Below are positions 9,537-20,116 of a stretch of 61,794 nt of DNA, piece after piece. Numbering within the stretch: position 1 is the first letter of the stretch; the number at the start of each line of letters is the position of its first letter. The stretch covers positions 1 to 61,794 of the forward strand of contig CALGOB010000019.1 in NCBI GenBank assembly GCA_937958005.1, in the 5' to 3' direction. Both the position numbers and the translations under genes were made by a program. The notes under the pieces were generated by a model. That model was not told the DNA's origin. It made no database searches and worked only from the letters and a program-made list of their open reading frames with translations. Origin of the DNA: an uncultured Cyclobacteriaceae bacterium. GTDB lineage: Bacteria; Bacteroidota; Bacteroidia; Cytophagales; Cyclobacteriaceae.

Positions 9537-12377
9537 ATGATAAGACTATACAGACTGACATTTATATTGTTGTCAGTATTATGCTTTGTGGGATTGACAG
9601 AGGCTCACGCACAGCGAACGTTGGTCTCAGGTTCCGTAGTGGATAATAATGGCGAGGCCCTCATAGGGGTTAATATTTTAGTGAAAGGTACGGTGAATGG
9701 TACCATCACAGATGTTCAAGGAAATTTTTCATTGAGTGTTTCATCTGAACTTCCCTTTACCTTAGTTTTTACTAGTATTGGGTATAATGCTATAGAACAA
9801 GAAATTACTGAGCCTAAGACAAGTGATCTTAAAATCACAATGGAAGAGTCAGTTTTAATAGGTCAAGAACTAGTTGTTTCTGCTAGCCGTGTCGAAGAGA
9901 GTATCCTTCAATCACCAGTATCAGTAGAGAAATTAGACATCAGGGCGATTCGAGAATCTGCAACGCCTAGTTTCTATGATCAAATTGGAAATTTGAAAGG
10001 TGTTGATGTGAGTACACAGAGTTTGACTTTTAAATCAATTAACCCAAGAGGTTTTGGTGCTAATGGTAACACAAGAACAGTACAGTTGATTGATGGTGTT
10101 GACAATCAAGCGCCAGGATTAAATTTCCCTGTAGGAAATATAGTGGGGATATCTGAAGTTGATTTAGAAAGTGTAGAACTGTTACCTGGCGCGGCTTCAG
10201 CTCTTTATGGTCCTAATGCCATTCAAGGAATAATTTTATTGAAAAGTAAAAGCCCATTTGAATATCAAGGATTGAGCGCCAGTGCTCAATTAGGTGTAAC
10301 CCATGCTGATGGTGTAGATGATGATGCTTCGTTATATAATAATTACCAGTTGAGATATGCTAAAGCGTTTAACAATAAATTTGCATTTAAAATTACTGGT
10401 AGCTACTTAAATGCACAGGACTGGCGTGGTGTTGATTATAGAGATCAAGGTCAAAACCGTATAGTTGAAAGGAGTACTAATGCTGATGTTACAAACCCTA
10501 ATTATAGACAGCAAGCAGGTTTCAATGATTTCGATGGTGTAAATGTTTATGGCGATAGTGATATAGGCCTTAATGTGGGTGTTTTAGGGGCAGGTTCACC
10601 TGCTGCATCTTTATTGCCAACTAATTCTTCAGGTACTTTCACACCAACTGGTTTTACTGAATCAGAATTTTTGGACAATACTACGGAAAGTATCAAATTT
10701 GGTGCAGCAGCACACTATAGGTTAAATGATAATGCTGAACTTATTGGTCAATTTAACTGGGGACAAGGAAGCACAGTATATACAGCTAATGACCGTTTTG
10801 TATTAGATAATTTTAATATTTGGACGGGTAAGGTTGAATTAAAAGGGAATAACTTCTTTTTGAGGGGTTATACCACTCAAGAGAGTTCTGGTGACACTTA
10901 TGCAGCCAATACCCTAGCGACTTTGATTAATGTAGAGTATGCTTTAGGTGGTGCTGCTGAAAATTATGTTGGAGATTTTGCTGGAGCAAGATTAAGAGGT
11001 GAAACTGTAGATGAGGCACATAGAGAAGCAAGGGAAAGGTATGATGCTGGTAGACCTACTCCAGGTAGTGCAGCCTTTAATGAAGCTTTTGATAGAATTA
11101 GAGATATTCCAATCTCGCAGGGTGGTGCAAAGTTTTTAGATAATACAAGTCTTTGGCATGCAGAAGGAATGTATAATTTCTCAGAGAAAATTTCATTTGC
11201 TGAAGTAATAGTGGGTGGTAATGTACGACAGTATAGATTAAATTCTGAAGGAACTCTTTTTGCCTTAGAAAATATTGATGAAGGTGATGAATTTAATATC
11301 AATGAATTTGGTGCCTATGCACAAATAGCGAAGAAAGTCGCAGATGATAGGTTAGCGTTGAATGGATCTATTAGGTATGATAAAAATGAAAATTTCGCAG
11401 GGCAGTTTTCGCCAAGATTATCAGGGGTTTATACAGTAGGAAATAATAGGACAAGTAATTTCAGGGTATCATTTCAAAGAGGGTTTAGAATCCCTACTAC
11501 GCAAGATCAGTTTATTAATTTAGATGTACAAACAAGAAGATTAGTAGGGAGTAATGAAGCACTAGTCGACCAATTTAACTTTAGAACAAACCCGGTGTAC
11601 AACCTAGAAGATGTAGAAGCTGTAAGAAGAGGAGAAAGAACGCAAGAAAGTCTGCAAGCGTGGACTGATTTTGATTTTGAAACTGAGAAGGTAAGTACTT
11701 TTGAATTTGGTTATAAGGGATTGATTAACAATAAATTATTGATAGATGCTTATTACTATTTAAGTAATTACACAGATTTTATTACTGAAGTAAACCTTAT
11801 TCAAGATGCTTCTGTTTCAGATCCTGCTGTCAATGGTGTTACCCCTAGGTTCATTCTTCCGGCAGGAGGGCCAAATTTGAATAATATAGTCACAGGTACA
11901 AATATTGAACAATATGGATTTGATGTAAACTCAGATGAAACTGTAAGGGTTCAAGGGGCAGCTGTTGGCTTAGAATATATATTAGGTAGAGGTTATACAT
12001 TAGGAGGTAATGCTTCTTGGAATAAGTTAAATAACCAAGAAGACTTAGATAGAGATGGTTTACAGGCTTCTTTTAATACTCCTGAATGGAGATTTAATTT
12101 AAAAATTGCTAATAGAAAAGTAACGGATAATCTCGGGTTCAATATTCAATATAAATGGCAAGATGCCTTTTTGTGGGAATCTTCTTTTGGAGAAGGAATA
12201 GTTCCATCGTTTGGATCACTTGACGCACAGGTAAGTTATAAATTTGAAGACCTAAAATCGATTTTGAAAGTTGGTGGATCAAATATATTGAATGAGCGTT
12301 ATACTACTTCTTTTGGAAACCCAAGAGTAGGATCCTTATATTATATAGCTATTTCATTTGATGAATTTCTAAATTAA
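9537..12377 (+). CDS. TonB-dependent outer membrane receptor
   Basis: The 946-residue protein has a signal peptide (about 1-25, cleavage after EAHAQ), then a carboxypeptidase-regulatory-like domain (about 27-110; SGSVVDNNGEALIGVNILVKG). A plug domain follows (about 120-240; INPRGFGANGNTRTVQLIDG and SVELLPGAASALYGPNAIQG), then a 22-strand type beta-barrel ending with an aromatic residue motif (YIAISFDEFLN). It should sit in the outer membrane and import a ligand with TonB energy. It is 13 bp from a GDSL-type lipoprotein hydrolase, suggesting a substrate linked to that enzyme, such as an acylated or esterified compound. It is not a SusC (no SusD partner), and the substrate is unknown. Confidence 0.92.
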   Translation: MIRLYRLTFILLSVLCFVGLTEAHAQRTLVSGSVVDNNGEALIGVNILVKGTVNGTITDVQGNFSLSVSSELPFTLVFTSIGYNAIEQEITEPKTSDLKITMEESVLIGQELVVSASRVEESILQSPVSVEKLDIRAIRESATPSFYDQIGNLKGVDVSTQSLTFKSINPRGFGANGNTRTVQLIDGVDNQAPGLNFPVGNIVGISEVDLESVELLPGAASALYGPNAIQGIILLKSKSPFEYQGLSASAQLGVTHADGVDDDASLYNNYQLRYAKAFNNKFAFKITGSYLNAQDWRGVDYRDQGQNRIVERSTNADVTNPNYRQQAGFNDFDGVNVYGDSDIGLNVGVLGAGSPAASLLPTNSSGTFTPTGFTESEFLDNTTESIKFGAAAHYRLNDNAELIGQFNWGQGSTVYTANDRFVLDNFNIWTGKVELKGNNFFLRGYTTQESSGDTYAANTLATLINVEYALGGAAENYVGDFAGARLRGETVDEAHREARERYDAGRPTPGSAAFNEAFDRIRDIPISQGGAKFLDNTSLWHAEGMYNFSEKISFAEVIVGGNVRQYRLNSEGTLFALENIDEGDEFNINEFGAYAQIAKKVADDRLALNGSIRYDKNENFAGQFSPRLSGVYTVGNNRTSNFRVSFQRGFRIPTTQDQFINLDVQTRRLVGSNEALVDQFNFRTNPVYNLEDVEAVRRGERTQESLQAWTDFDFETEKVSTFEFGYKGLINNKLLIDAYYYLSNYTDFITEVNLIQDASVSDPAVNGVTPRFILPAGGPNLNNIVTGTNIEQYGFDVNSDETVRVQGAAVGLEYILGRGYTLGGNASWNKLNNQEDLDRDGLQASFNTPEWRFNLKIANRKVTDNLGFNIQYKWQDAFLWESSFGEGIVPSFGSLDAQVSYKFEDLKSILKVGGSNILNERYTTSFGNPRVGSLYYIAISFDEFLN

Positions 12378-12390
12378 CAAACTTGTAATA

Positions 12391-14019
12391 ATGAAAAATA
12401 TTTATTTATACTTATCGGTTATTGCATTTTTAATCACAATAGCTAGTTGCGAAGATGAACTTATACAAGAAAGATTAGATGATAATCCATTGGTGGGAGC
12501 TGATGCACCATTAGAAGCTACTCCTGGTAATGCAGACTTTACTTCTTATGTGTCGTTTGGAAATTCGTTAACAGCTGGTCTAATGGATGCCGCGCTTTAT
12601 GATAGAGGACAACAAAGTAGTTTTGCTAATTTATTAGGAGCTAGATTTGAATTAGCTGGAGGTGGAACTTTTCAATTACCTGACATCAATGCTGCTAATG
12701 GATTTAATGTCACTTTAAATGATTTTAGTGATCCTACTAATGCAACATTTGGTCGCTTCTTTTTAGATCTTTCTATACCTGGTCCTAGACCTTTTATTGG
12801 TGGTGATCCAATAACACCCTTTGCAGGAGATAATGCAAGTGTGAGTAATATGGGTGTTCCTGGTATGCGTTTAATAGAACTAACTGCGAATGGTTATGGC
12901 TTATTAAATGGTTTTTATGGTAGGTTCGCACTAGATCCTTCTTCTACGTCTGTTTTAGAACAAGGTTTAGCTAGAAACCCTACCTTTATGACTTTCTGGT
13001 TAGGTAATAATGATGCACTTACTTGGGCAACAGGTGGTGGAGTTGGGCCTATTGGGATAGATGATCAAGGAGCTCCAGATCCAAGTAATGATTTGCAACC
13101 TAATGCTTTAGTAAGTACTACAAGTTTTAATGCAGATTTACAAGGTAGTTTAGATGCTATATTTGGGTCTAACCCATCTATGCAAGGGGTGATTTTAAAT
13201 GTACCTAATGTGACTTTGATTCCTTTCTTTCAAGCTGTTCAATGGAATGCAATTCCTTTAGATGCTGCTACTGCTACTGCCGCAAATGCAGGTTACGCAG
13301 GTTATAATGCTATTCTACAAGCCTTAACTAATCCAGCTTTAGGACCTTTAGCATTGTCAGCGGAAGAAGTGGCATTGAGACAAATTTCATTTTCTGCTGG
13401 TAACAATGCGATTGTTGTATCGGATAATAACTTAACGGACATTACAAACGCTGTAAATAGCTTGGTTTCATTGGGTATGGTTACCTCAGAACAAGCAACT
13501 TCGTTGGCTCCTCTGGCTCAGGCAAGGCAGTTAAAGTCAGCTCAAGATTTACCAGGTTTAATTCCATTCGGTCTTCCTGCAGAAATCGTGACCTTAGGTG
13601 CAGGTGCAGTTTTAGGTACACTAGCTGATCCAAATAATCCCGCATCGATAATAGGAGTTGGCGTTCCCCTTGGTGATCAGTTTACTTTAACTGTTGATGA
13701 GATAGGTTTATTGTTACAAAGAATTGGAGCATTTAATGCTGCTATTGCAGCACAAGCAAATTCAAGGGAAGGGCTAGTACTGTTTGACGCAAATTCCTTT
13801 TTTACAGGCATAGCTATTAATGGTGGAATACAGAGTAGTGGACTTAATTACACTCCTGATTTCAGTCCTAATGGTGTTTTCTCAACGGATGGGATTCACC
13901 CTAATCCAGCTGGACATGCTATTTTAACAAATGAACTTATTCAGCTGATAAATACTAGTTTTAATTCAAATTTACCCTTGTATGATGCGTCTGCTTTTAC
14001 TACTGTATTAACAGAATAG
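12391..14019 (+). CDS. SGNH/GDSL-type hydrolase lipoprotein
   Basis: The 542-residue product begins with a lipoprotein signal peptide (AFLITIASC, lipid Cys at about 20). SGNH blocks follow: SFGNSLTAGLMDA (block I, with GNSL instead of GDSL around the catalytic Ser), the Asn block WLGNNDALTW, and the C-terminal DGIHPNPAGHAI (catalytic Asp and His). The protein is much longer than a minimal SGNH enzyme because of a large insert. It probably acts as an esterase or lipase on the cell surface, paired with the TonB receptor directly upstream. A strong terminator lies 30 bp after its stop. Confidence 0.88.
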   Translation: MKNIYLYLSVIAFLITIASCEDELIQERLDDNPLVGADAPLEATPGNADFTSYVSFGNSLTAGLMDAALYDRGQQSSFANLLGARFELAGGGTFQLPDINAANGFNVTLNDFSDPTNATFGRFFLDLSIPGPRPFIGGDPITPFAGDNASVSNMGVPGMRLIELTANGYGLLNGFYGRFALDPSSTSVLEQGLARNPTFMTFWLGNNDALTWATGGGVGPIGIDDQGAPDPSNDLQPNALVSTTSFNADLQGSLDAIFGSNPSMQGVILNVPNVTLIPFFQAVQWNAIPLDAATATAANAGYAGYNAILQALTNPALGPLALSAEEVALRQISFSAGNNAIVVSDNNLTDITNAVNSLVSLGMVTSEQATSLAPLAQARQLKSAQDLPGLIPFGLPAEIVTLGAGAVLGTLADPNNPASIIGVGVPLGDQFTLTVDEIGLLLQRIGAFNAAIAAQANSREGLVLFDANSFFTGIAINGGIQSSGLNYTPDFSPNGVFSTDGIHPNPAGHAILTNELIQLINTSFNSNLPLYDASAFTTVLTE

Positions 14020-14048
14020 GGCAGAGCGATTAATTAATAGAATAACTA

Positions 14049-14080
14049 AGGTTGTTTCAGAAATGGAACAACCTTTTTTA
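14049..14080 (+). terminator. Rho-independent terminator after the GDSL lipoprotein gene
   Basis: AGGTTGTT and AACAACCT form an 8-bp stem closed by a 10-nt loop, followed by a run of six T. It lies 30 bp after the stop of the hydrolase gene and just before repeat A2. Confidence 0.8.
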
Positions 14081-14167
14081 ATCCCTAATGGATATTAATT
14101 CCCCGACTCCGATCATTAAGTTATTGCCCATAGATACCCCATACCCTTGGGGCGGGGTTGGTTCATT
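14078..14167 (-). repeat. Family-A palindromic repeat, copy A2 (shortened)
   Basis: Copy of the A repeat in which the GACTC-AA-GAGTC dyad has lost one arm: the region reads CCCCGACTCCGATCATT. It otherwise keeps the ACCCAAGGGT-type hairpin (here CCCAAGGGTATGGGG on the minus strand). It lies between the terminator of the GDSL gene and the 3' end of priA, in a convergent gene gap. Confidence 0.88.
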
Positions 14168-14176
14168 TAAAATTGA

Positions 14177-16705
14177 TCAGTAGGGATCTACATTTACAAT
14201 CACATGAAGACTACCATACTCTTTAATAGCCTTGACTTCTTTGATCTTGGTTTTTATCAATTCTTTTACTTTTCCTAAATGTACTTGATCTCTTTCAAGC
14301 CTTATAAGTACTTCAAATAAGTAGAGATTTCTAATCTTGCTAATCCCAGGTTCTGCAGGCCCTTTGATTCTGCGTTTATTTAATTCTGCAGAAAGTAACC
14401 TTACAAGGTGACTTGCAGCATTCCAACTGTTTGTTTTGTCTTTATTCTTAACAGTTATTTGAATGAGTCTGAAAAATGGAGGGTATTGATACTTTTCTCT
14501 TTCTAGTAGTTCTGATTGATAGAACCCTAAGAAATCATGTCTAACAATTTTATGGATGATCGATTGCTTTGGATCATTGGTTTGAAGAAATACCGTTCCT
14601 TGTATATCTCTTCTGCCGGCACGTCCACTAACTTGAGTAACTAATTGAAAAGCCCTTTCATGTGAACGGAAATCTGGGAAATGGATTAACCGATCAGCAT
14701 CCAATATGCCTACTTTAGAGACTTTTTCAAAATCTAAGCCTTTAGAGACCATCTGTGTCCCGATAAGGATATCAATGGTTCCATTTTCAAAATCATCTAT
14801 AATCTGTTGATAACTGAATTTTTTTCGGGTACTATCTAAATCCATACGCTGGATAGTAGCCTCTGGGAAAATGAGTTGTAAATCTTCTTCTATTTTTTCT
14901 GTACCCATCCCTATATTCTTAATCCTCGCAGAATTACATACTTCGCATTCACTGGGAGGTGCTTCTTTGAAACCACAATAATGACATTTAATTTGATTGT
15001 GGTACAAGTGATAAGTTAGACTTACAGAGCAATTAGGACATTTTGGTACATGGCCACAATCTTCACAACTTAAAAATGGTGCATAGCCACGTCTGTTTTG
15101 AAATATGATCGTTTGTTCGCCATTTGCTAAGTTATGCTTGATTGAATCTATCAAAGTAGAAGAGTAATTCCCAATGTTTTTCTTCCGTTTCCGTTCATCC
15201 GACATATCTATGGGGATGATCTTTGGTAAAGGAGTATCTCCATACCTTTCGGTTAATCTGACCAAACCATACCTGCCATGTAGGGCATTATAATAACTTT
15301 CCATTGAAGGGGTGGCAGTGCCAAGTATCACTTTACAGTGATGTAAAACACTCATATATACCGCTGTATCCCTAGCATGAAATAAAGGAGCTCGATCAAA
15401 CTGTTTATAAGTTGTTTCATGTTCCTCGTCTACAATGATTAATGAAAGATTGTCAAAGGGAAGGAATACGGCGCTTCTGACACCTATTACAAAATTAAAC
15501 CTTCCACTCATAATTCCTCGGTATACTTCCACCCGTTCATTGTCTGAATATTTGGAATGGAAGATGCCCATGTGCCCACCGAAATATTTACTTAGCCGTT
15601 TTATGATTTGCGTAGTAAGCGCTATCTCCGGCAATAAATAGAGTACTTGACCACCTGTATCAAGTATGTCTTGAATAATTTTTATATAGATTTCCGTTTT
15701 CCCACTTCCAGTCACTCCTTCCAATAAAACAGTTGGGGTATCTTGAAAAGCTAACATAGTAGCCTCATAAGCCTCCTCTTGACCCTTGCTTAAAATAATT
15801 TCACTAGCGGGTTCAGTTTCATCAAATTTAACACGGGGGATAATATTTTCAAACTCTTCAAAAACGCCATTTTTCACCAAAGTCTTTAAAGATGATTCTG
15901 AAATATTCTTAGATAAAAGACTTTTTTTGCTAATTCCTAGTAGGTTATCTTGTTGCAAGGTAGCAAGAGGCATTACTTGTAAATAACTTAGTAACACATC
16001 CATTTGCTTCTCTTTCTTTTCTAATTTTTTAAAAAGCTCTTGTAATGATTGTTCATCAGCTTGTGTATAAACTTCTGCTAATTTTATGCGTTTCTCAGTT
16101 TTCGGTTTATACTTTTCTTTAAGTTCTTCAAAAAGGATAATAGCCCTTTTATCAATCAGAGATTTAAGAACTCCTGAAATCCTGGGTGTATTGAGTAATT
16201 TCTCTACGTCTTGATAACTCAGTTGACGATTTACGATCAATTGATCTATGACTATCTCTTCTTTCTCGCTTAATGGATCTTCCATTAACTCGTTTGTTAA
16301 ATCATATTCTGGATGCAGTTGAATATGAGATTCACTGGATAACCTTAACCCCGTAGGTACAGTGGCATTGAGTACATCACCTAAATTACAAACATAATAG
16401 CCAGCCATCCATTGCATCAATTTTAGTTGATAATTGGTAACAATAGGTTGCTCATCTAATAACTCCAATATATACTTAGCCTCATATCTTTCAGGAGCGT
16501 TCTCATGTATGTTGAAAACCACTCCTGTGAGAATCTTCTTTTTACCAAACTGGACAACCACACGATAGCCTTCTTTCAATGTTTCACTTAGCTCATTGGG
16601 GATACGGTATGTAAATGTTCCATCTAATGGAAGGGGAAGGATCACTTCAGCAAATAAAGTGACTCTTTCTTCAAACTCTGTATTTTGTAAACTTAGTTGA
16701 TTCAA
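14177..16705 (-). CDS. priA: Primosomal replication restart helicase PriA
   Basis: PriA reloads the replisome at stalled forks. The 842-residue protein has an N-terminal DNA-binding domain (about 15-110), a superfamily 2 helicase core (Walker A EGVTGSGKTEIYI near residue 335, DEEH box IVDEEHETTYKQ, TATPSMESYY), a zinc-binding insert with paired cysteines (CEDCGHVPKCPNCSVSL and CHYCGFK...CEVC) and motifs GTQMVSKGLDF and SQVSGRAGR-type. Length fits the family. It is the last gene of a minus-strand run with YyaL and GSCFA genes. Confidence 0.95.
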   Translation of the reverse strand: MNQLSLQNTEFEERVTLFAEVILPLPLDGTFTYRIPNELSETLKEGYRVVVQFGKKKILTGVVFNIHENAPERYEAKYILELLDEQPIVTNYQLKLMQWMAGYYVCNLGDVLNATVPTGLRLSSESHIQLHPEYDLTNELMEDPLSEKEEIVIDQLIVNRQLSYQDVEKLLNTPRISGVLKSLIDKRAIILFEELKEKYKPKTEKRIKLAEVYTQADEQSLQELFKKLEKKEKQMDVLLSYLQVMPLATLQQDNLLGISKKSLLSKNISESSLKTLVKNGVFEEFENIIPRVKFDETEPASEIILSKGQEEAYEATMLAFQDTPTVLLEGVTGSGKTEIYIKIIQDILDTGGQVLYLLPEIALTTQIIKRLSKYFGGHMGIFHSKYSDNERVEVYRGIMSGRFNFVIGVRSAVFLPFDNLSLIIVDEEHETTYKQFDRAPLFHARDTAVYMSVLHHCKVILGTATPSMESYYNALHGRYGLVRLTERYGDTPLPKIIPIDMSDERKRKKNIGNYSSTLIDSIKHNLANGEQTIIFQNRRGYAPFLSCEDCGHVPKCPNCSVSLTYHLYHNQIKCHYCGFKEAPPSECEVCNSARIKNIGMGTEKIEEDLQLIFPEATIQRMDLDSTRKKFSYQQIIDDFENGTIDILIGTQMVSKGLDFEKVSKVGILDADRLIHFPDFRSHERAFQLVTQVSGRAGRRDIQGTVFLQTNDPKQSIIHKIVRHDFLGFYQSELLEREKYQYPPFFRLIQITVKNKDKTNSWNAASHLVRLLSAELNKRRIKGPAEPGISKIRNLYLFEVLIRLERDQVHLGKVKELIKTKIKEVKAIKEYGSLHVIVNVDPY

Positions 16706-16713
16706 AGAATGAT

Positions 16714-18762
16714 TTAGTTAAACTGAATTAATACTTTTGATACATCTGTTACTGGAAGCTGACAAGTTTTATTGACACAAACATAGAAAGTTGTTTTTCC
16801 ATCTATCGCAGACTTACCTTTAACAAGTGGGATTTCTATTTCTTCTTCAGGAGAACTTCTTAATAAAAAGGTATGCGATCCAGTTTTTTGGAAAAGTTTT
16901 TCGATTATTTCCTCATTAACCGTTCCAGCAACTACTACTTCTACAATTGGAGTGTTCATGGCCAATAAAGTACTGCCCCAATACGATAGAAATTCTGGCT
17001 CATTCCTGGTCAATGAAGTCATTCCGCTTACCATTTCAAAAGCTATTTTCTGATAATTCTTATTATTAAATATATGCCCAAGTCTAAAAAGATTAAAGGC
17101 CATCCCTGCGTTTGAAGAAGGGATGACATTATCAAAAACTTCTTTTTTTCTAGCTATTAGAGTAGTCGATTGATGATCAGTATAATAAAAGAGTTTTTCT
17201 TTAGGGTCATAGAAATGATTGAGGACATATTTTGCTAATTTCTTAGATTCATTTAACCATTTGAAATCCAAAGTTATTTGATAAAGAGCTAGAAATGCAT
17301 CTATCGTCCATACATAATCTTCTAGGAAACCACTTAAAGGTTCAGCATCATCAAGACCATTGCTTTTTTCGTGACTTCTAATCAGCCGATCTCCTTTTTT
17401 AAGGTTTTTAAGAATGAATTGACCGTTTCTTATAATTAATTGTTTAAGGTAGGGTTTGGGTAAAACTCTATAAGAATCAACTAACCCTTTCAGCATCAAT
17501 CCATTCCATGCAGTCAATATTTTATGATCAAGCCCTGGCCTAATTCTTTTACTTCTAAGTGTTAGTGATTTTTTTTCAAAGTCAGTTATAATTGATTGCA
17601 GTGCTTCCTCACTTAATTTGAATTGATCAGCAATCTGTTTATGCGAGAAAAGTAATCTATAATTATTTTTACCTGCTTCCCAATTTCCTTCTTTTTTGAC
17701 ATCATAATAGGTTGCTAATAATTCCTCATCTTCACCGGCTATAGTTTTAAATTCGGCATATGACCAACAATAAAATTTACCTTCTTCTCCTTCACTATCT
17801 GCATCTAGTGCTGAGTAGAACCCCCCATTGCTATCAGTCATTTCTCTAGTGAGCCAATCTATTGTTTGTAAGATGATCTTTTTAATCCATTTTTCAGGTT
17901 TTAAATGATAGGCTTTAGCATAAAGACTGAGTAATTGTCCATTATCATAAAGCATTTTCTCAAAATGCGGAATATGCCAAACCTTATCAGTAGAATAACG
18001 AGCAAAGCCACCTCCTATATGGTCATAAATTCCACCAGTGGCTATTTTTTCTAAAGTAATAAAAGTCATTTCGCCAGCTTTCTTATGACTGAGTAGCTGA
18101 TAAGTATTAAGTAAAAAATCCCAAATAGCCGGCATTGGGAATTTTGGTTCTTTGTCTAGTCCACCCCATAAGTAATCAAATTTTTTCTCAAGAGCGATGA
18201 CCATTTCATCTATTAAACCAGTTGTGAACTCAATTTGATCATGTCCAATGCCGTATTTTTCTGTTTCGCTGATATTAAGATTTTCTGTAAAGCCATTCGC
18301 AGATTCTTCTAATTGATCTCTTTTATCTCTAAATGCTTCTGCAACATTGTCTAGTAACTGTTGCCATCCCGAAGGGGGGAAGTAAGTTCCTCCATAAAAA
18401 GGCTTTTGCTGAGGGGTAAGAAATACATTGAGAGGCCAACCACCTGGTAATCCCATGGCCTGTATTGCATCCATGTAAATCTGATCTAAATCAGGCCTTT
18501 CTTCTCTATCTACCTTAATACAGACAAAATGAGTATTCATAATCTCTGCAATCTCCCTATTTTCAAAAGACTGATGTTCCATTACATGGCACCAATGACA
18601 GGCTGAGTACCCTATTGAAATAAGAATAGGTTTATCCTCGTCTATTGCCTGCTGTAAAGACTGACTATCCCAAGGTTGCCAGTTAACAGGATTGTTAGCA
18701 TGTTGTAAAAGATATGGACTAGAACTAGTCACTAAACGATTTCCCTTCCTTTTTTCACTCAT
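16714..18762 (-). CDS. YyaL/DUF255 thioredoxin-domain protein
   Basis: The 682-residue protein starts with a DUF255 thioredoxin-like domain (NRLVTSSSPYLLQHANNPVNW-type start, CxxC in GYSACHWCHVMEHQSF near residues 55-59). An (alpha/alpha)6-barrel glycosidase-like domain follows (GGIYDHIGGGFARYSTD, AWNGLMLKGL). It is the SPATA20/YyaL family, present across bacteria and eukaryotes with no settled biochemical role. It overlaps the GSCFA gene by 4 bp and lies 8 bp upstream of priA. Confidence 0.88.
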   Translation of the reverse strand: MSEKRKGNRLVTSSSPYLLQHANNPVNWQPWDSQSLQQAIDEDKPILISIGYSACHWCHVMEHQSFENREIAEIMNTHFVCIKVDREERPDLDQIYMDAIQAMGLPGGWPLNVFLTPQQKPFYGGTYFPPSGWQQLLDNVAEAFRDKRDQLEESANGFTENLNISETEKYGIGHDQIEFTTGLIDEMVIALEKKFDYLWGGLDKEPKFPMPAIWDFLLNTYQLLSHKKAGEMTFITLEKIATGGIYDHIGGGFARYSTDKVWHIPHFEKMLYDNGQLLSLYAKAYHLKPEKWIKKIILQTIDWLTREMTDSNGGFYSALDADSEGEEGKFYCWSYAEFKTIAGEDEELLATYYDVKKEGNWEAGKNNYRLLFSHKQIADQFKLSEEALQSIITDFEKKSLTLRSKRIRPGLDHKILTAWNGLMLKGLVDSYRVLPKPYLKQLIIRNGQFILKNLKKGDRLIRSHEKSNGLDDAEPLSGFLEDYVWTIDAFLALYQITLDFKWLNESKKLAKYVLNHFYDPKEKLFYYTDHQSTTLIARKKEVFDNVIPSSNAGMAFNLFRLGHIFNNKNYQKIAFEMVSGMTSLTRNEPEFLSYWGSTLLAMNTPIVEVVVAGTVNEEIIEKLFQKTGSHTFLLRSSPEEEIEIPLVKGKSAIDGKTTFYVCVNKTCQLPVTDVSKVLIQFN

Positions 18763-19730
18763 AAGATTTGTGATTTAACAGAAGCTATTTCTTTTGTTAC
18801 GTTTATTCTTTGGGACATGTTCTCTAATTGCTTTAGTAACTTTATCAAAAATTTTTGATGTTCTGTAGAATGAACATTAAATGGTTTATGTAATAAAGAT
18901 TTCGCTAATTGTGACCACTCTTTTACAAATGCTTTTGTTTCTTCAGAAAAAAAAGTCTCCTTAAATTTACGCCATATGTATTTTTGAGCTACTTGATTTG
19001 GATGAAGCATGTCTTCCTCATAAAACCGATAATCTCTTAAATCGTCCATCATTAATTCATAAGCAGGGAAGTAGTAGGTGTCCTTAAAACTTTTGGTTAT
19101 TTCTTTTACGCCAAGTTGTAAAGTAGCTTTACTCAATGAATTTACAGGAATTGTATCTTTAATATGCCTAATAGGACTCACTGTAAAAAGAAAATTGATT
19201 TCTGGATTTATTGCTTTAATGACCTCATAACAAAATTTAAATTGCTCTAAAATAATTGCTGGAGTGACCATGGATTTTGTGAAATTTTTTTGAGGTAGTT
19301 TATGACAATTAGCAACTACTTGTTGACTACTCTGCTTACAGTAAACTGTAGCTGTACCTAGTGTGATCATCAACCATTTTGCTTGTTTGATGGAGGTTGA
19401 TACTTCATGGTAGATTTCTTGTATTTTTTTCTCCAGGGCTCCTCGATTTTTAGCTGTGACCTCTGAATGAAAATCTAGATGATACCAAAGTCTATCTCTT
19501 TCAATGAAATCTAGGTCATCAAATTTTGGATTGATTAGGCTATTTTTCAATAATTTGAAAATGGAAACAGGGTTATAAATTATGCCAAATGGGTTAACAG
19601 AAGCATTAAATTTAGCCTGCTTAAGCTCATTACCAATATTAGTAGAGAAGCATGAACCCAATGTAAGTATGGAATCTGATAAGCCTATTTGAATATCAGC
19701 CTTGGGAATGTATAATTCAGTTCTAAACAT
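18759..19730 (-). CDS. GSCFA domain protein
   Basis: The product of 323 residues matches the GSCFA family, named from the motif seen here as LTLGSCFSTNIG at about residues 23-34. This group belongs to the SGNH-hydrolase-like fold; the C-terminal DMLHPNQVAQKYIW resembles the Asp-His block. No signal peptide is evident, so it probably acts in the cytoplasm. The substrate is unknown. It is the first gene of the minus-strand run and overlaps the YyaL-type gene by ATGA. Confidence 0.85.
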   Translation of the reverse strand: MFRTELYIPKADIQIGLSDSILTLGSCFSTNIGNELKQAKFNASVNPFGIIYNPVSIFKLLKNSLINPKFDDLDFIERDRLWYHLDFHSEVTAKNRGALEKKIQEIYHEVSTSIKQAKWLMITLGTATVYCKQSSQQVVANCHKLPQKNFTKSMVTPAIILEQFKFCYEVIKAINPEINFLFTVSPIRHIKDTIPVNSLSKATLQLGVKEITKSFKDTYYFPAYELMMDDLRDYRFYEEDMLHPNQVAQKYIWRKFKETFFSEETKAFVKEWSQLAKSLLHKPFNVHSTEHQKFLIKLLKQLENMSQRINVTKEIASVKSQIL

Positions 19731-20116
19731 TGATTATCGAAAGAGTACAATTAGATGTTTTATGCATTGCAAATATAAATAGAGCAGTTGTACAATTATA
19801 CTATAGAAAACGATCAAGTAGCTAATGAATAAAAACTAAATAAAAAGTGGTGTTTGTATTTATGGAGATTCAAATGAATTATTCCATTCTTGTCGAAGAA
19901 CATCTTAACCAGTGATTTTTGAGTTTTAACGAACACCAATTTCTTATATTTATTTTACTCATAATTTAACTTTCTATTTCCGAAATGGACGTATAGTAGA
20001 ATAATTGGAGCTGCTGCTTGTTTGCAGGATTTAAAATGCAATTACCTGACTTATTTGAATAACTTCCTCTTGATATTTTAAGGTCTAATGGAATATTTGG
20101 TTTTATATTTGCCGCC
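19731..20116. other. Divergent intergenic region
   Basis: A 386-bp AT-rich gap separates divergently transcribed GSCFA and ABC-F genes and should hold both promoters. No dyad, repeat or coding remnant stands out. A TATATTTG string at 20104-20111 resembles a -7 box but is too close to the ABC-F ATG to be convincing. Confidence 0.5.
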
